Of a stretch of DNA of 64,000 bases, positions 62,212-64,000 are shown piece after piece. Every line of letters starts with the position of its first letter. The first letter of the stretch is position 1. The stretch lies in assembly GCF_004827385.1 (NCBI RefSeq), contig NZ_SRXN01000014.1:1-64000 (forward strand), written 5' to 3'. The notes beneath the pieces were generated by a model. The model had not been told where the DNA came from. It was given only the letters and a program-made list of their open reading frames with translations, and ran no database searches. The stretch is from Ensifer sp. MPMI2T (GTDB lineage: Bacteria > Pseudomonadota > Alphaproteobacteria > Rhizobiales > Rhizobiaceae). The translations under genes and the position numbers were made by a program.

Positions 62212-63558
62212 ATGGAAGGGAAGAGGTCACTCGTTGGCTTTTACGGGGACGATTTCACTGGTTCGTCCGAAAACCTCGCGCAGTTTCACCGCAACGGGTT
62301 AAGAACCAGGCTCTATCTGCGAGTTCCGTCGCAGGAGGCGCTGCTGGAAGCAACTCGCGACCTGGATGTCGTGGGATTTGCGGGAACGGCGCGGGCACTG
62401 GACAACTCGCAGATCGCGGCCGAAGTAGTTCCGGCCTTCAACGCGCTCCGGTCGTTAGGCTGCACGTTCCTGCAGTACAAGATCTGCTCGACCTTCGATT
62501 CCGCCCCGCAGATCGGCAACTTCGGGTTCGCCGCGGAACAGCTCGCGGGGGGCGGAGGCGAATACGACCTGGTTGTCTTGGCTGCAACGCCCGACTTCGG
62601 CCGCTACACGGCGTTTGGCAACCATTATGCGAAGTTTGGTTCCGAGATCGTGCGACTGGATCGGCATCCGAGCATGTCCAGCCATCCGCGTACTCCCATG
62701 AAGGAATCTGATCTCCGGCGGCACCTGGCGGACCTGTGCTCGCTCAATTTCGCCAACATTTTCCTGCCGGAGATCAGGGACGAAGCGACACTGTCGAAAC
62801 GCCTCGAAAATTTGCTTGCCGACAGGAAGGGCGTTGTTTTCGACGGCGTGGACAATCGCGATCTCGACAATATTGCCAGCGCGCTTTGGGAGCATCACAA
62901 AAAACGGCCGGTTTTCGCGATAGCGGCCCAGGGTCTTGCTCAGGCGCTCGGCAAGCAACTGGCGAAACACAAGAATCCGCTCGATCTTCTTGACGTCGGA
63001 ACGACCATCGCACCCGTGTCAAACCTGCTGGTGTTGTCGGGCAGCTGCGCCATTCAAACGGGCCGCCAGATCGACGCTGCGGTTCAGGCGGGGTGGGCGG
63101 CGCTTGAACTCAATCCGCTCGAACTTACCGACAGTCGGGCGGTCGCTCAAAAAATCGAACTCGTCAAACCGCAGATCATGGCCCATCTAGCTAATGAGCG
63201 ACCGACAATCGTCTATACCGCACGTGGTCACGCAATGGACCGCGACAGCTTCGAGGACATTCCACCCCAGCTCATTGGCGAAGCTTATGCCAATCTCATG
63301 ATCGCGGCCAGAAAGGAGACGGGCGTCCAGCGGGTGGTCCTAGCCGGCGGCGACAATTCGAGCTACGCGGTCCGGCAGAGCGCGGCTGAGTCGCTGACGA
63401 TCAAGGTCTTCGATCGGGTTCAGCACGGTCATCTTTGCGAACTGATGGGCGGGGGATTGGACGGCCTCGAAGTACTCCTCAAAGGAGGCCAGGTCGGCGA
63501 CGACGATTATTTTTTGCGCGTGCTTCACGGCACCGAGAAGCAGCACGAAGAGGCCTAG
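62212..63558 (+). CDS. DUF1537 four-carbon acid sugar kinase-family protein
   Basis: 448 residues from ATG 62212 (GGGAGGAAG). 'LVGFYGDDFTGSSENLAQFHRNGLRTRLYL', 'LQYKICSTFDSAPQIGNFG', 'LSGSCAIQTGRQIDAA', 'VVLAGGDNSSYAVRQ'. Same family as OtnK but distant. Kinases of this family phosphorylate threonate, erythronate or oxo-tetronates. Here it is followed one base later by a BKACE gene rather than a class II aldolase. Confidence 0.9.
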   Translation: MEGKRSLVGFYGDDFTGSSENLAQFHRNGLRTRLYLRVPSQEALLEATRDLDVVGFAGTARALDNSQIAAEVVPAFNALRSLGCTFLQYKICSTFDSAPQIGNFGFAAEQLAGGGGEYDLVVLAATPDFGRYTAFGNHYAKFGSEIVRLDRHPSMSSHPRTPMKESDLRRHLADLCSLNFANIFLPEIRDEATLSKRLENLLADRKGVVFDGVDNRDLDNIASALWEHHKKRPVFAIAAQGLAQALGKQLAKHKNPLDLLDVGTTIAPVSNLLVLSGSCAIQTGRQIDAAVQAGWAALELNPLELTDSRAVAQKIELVKPQIMAHLANERPTIVYTARGHAMDRDSFEDIPPQLIGEAYANLMIAARKETGVQRVVLAGGDNSSYAVRQSAAESLTIKVFDRVQHGHLCELMGGGLDGLEVLLKGGQVGDDDYFLRVLHGTEKQHEEA

Positions 63559-63559
63559 G

Positions 63560-64000
63560 ATGAAGAAGCTTATCCTTGAGGCGCGCATCAACGAGTATGC
63601 AATGCGCGACCACAATAAGAACGTTCCTTGGACATCCGACGAGATTGCGGAGACCGCAGCCAGGGTGCGTGAAGAAGGCGCGTCGATCCTGCACTTCCAC
63701 GCGCGAACGGCCGACGGCCAGCCATTGAATACGTTCGAAGCTTACGATGATATCATTCGCAAGGTGAAGGCTAAGTCAGACATTCTCATCCTTCCCACGC
63801 TCGGCTTCATCTCGAACGATGCCGATGCCCGTAAACGGATCGATAATGTGGTTCGGCTTGCTCAAGACCCGATAACGAAGCCGGACATCGCACCCATCGA
63901 TACCGGAAGCGCCAATCTCGAGACCTTCGACCGCGAAAGCGGCAACGTTGCCTTTGCCGAGCGTATCTACGTCAACACAACCGACTCGCTTGTGCACTAT
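63560..64000 (+). CDS. BKACE (DUF849) enzyme, cut by window end
   Basis: 147 codons to the window edge from ATG 63560. 'KKLILEARINEYAMRDHNKNVPWTSDEIAETAARV', zinc His H45 and H47 in 'SILHFHART', 'APIDTGSANLETFD'. Paralogue of the enzyme at 59429-60310. Its start overlaps the AGGA after the kinase stop, so the two are co-translated. Confidence 0.92.
   Translation, partial: MKKLILEARINEYAMRDHNKNVPWTSDEIAETAARVREEGASILHFHARTADGQPLNTFEAYDDIIRKVKAKSDILILPTLGFISNDADARKRIDNVVRLAQDPITKPDIAPIDTGSANLETFDRESGNVAFAERIYVNTTDSLVHY

Noticed and set aside
1-64000. CRISPR array, rRNA, complete insertion sequence or prophage
   Set aside because: No regularly spaced direct repeats, no rRNA-like sequence, and no transposase, integrase or structural phage genes were seen.

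Overview
The window is high-GC, tightly packed, alphaproteobacterial-looking DNA. A rhizobial-type (Hyphomicrobiales/Rhizobiaceae) accessory or plasmid-like region is the best guess. It is rich in ABC, TRAP and sugar-acid catabolic operons with LysR, GntR, AraC and HxlR regulators, and no ribosomal, tRNA or core operons are visible. The species is inferred from gene content only.

Region 1 (0.5-12.7 kb) is accessory. At 505-6356 lies a co-directional cassette: an ATPase fused to a degenerate PtuB-like HNH domain, an intact PtuB/TIGR02646-like HNH nuclease, a patatin-like phospholipase with an internal membrane hairpin, a frameshifted small membrane protein and a tiny hydrophilic protein. It looks like a Septu-related anti-phage system with an added lipase arm, and it is the best candidate for an undescribed system. 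A HTH/PIN toxin-antitoxin pair, a secreted trypsin-PAN protease, a ClpP-fold periplasmic protein, a HEPN-LprI fusion and a small cysteine-rich secreted protein follow.

Region 2 (12.7-30.5 kb) opens with dtd, whose last 10 or so residues are thrown out of frame by a single missing base. A catabolic island follows. It holds a regulator made of two fused HxlR domains, a molybdenum hydroxylase (CoxL/S/M-like) with a metallo-beta-lactamase-fold hydrolase embedded in its operon, CoxG, a branched-chain-amino-acid-type ABC transporter, and a CoA-dependent set (crotonase, SDR, acyl-CoA ligase, Fe-ADH, thioesterase). A 19-bp asymmetric motif recurs five times, once upstream of the regulator and four times in the island's other intergenic regions. 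The crotonase and the SDR both lack canonical catalytic residues. An aldehyde dehydrogenase remnant and an extra adenylate kinase close the region.

Region 3 (30.6-43.4 kb) is one long minus-strand operon running from a ribose-type ABC transporter through an epimerase, GntR, an isopropylmalate-dehydrogenase-family enzyme, a monooxygenase-like protein, HAD and ALDH to OtnK and OtnC (four-carbon acid-sugar catabolism). A divergent HAD-SDR pair faces it. Region 4 (43.9-53.4 kb) has PepD, two cupins, a second sugar ABC transporter, AraD-like and AraB-like enzymes and a LysR. A shared palindrome (TAATGNATNCRTTA) sits at the promoters of regions 3 and 4.

Region 5 (53.7-64 kb) has a TRAP transporter, an AraC regulator, two near-identical FCD-GntR regulators, two BKACE (DUF849) enzymes (the second cut by the window end), an SDR plus an SDR remnant, and a DUF1537 kinase. 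Four copies of an ATGGTAT...ATACCAT operator tie it together. The paralogues and the remnant point to a partly decayed segmental duplication. The set looks like an uncharacterised acid-sugar pathway.
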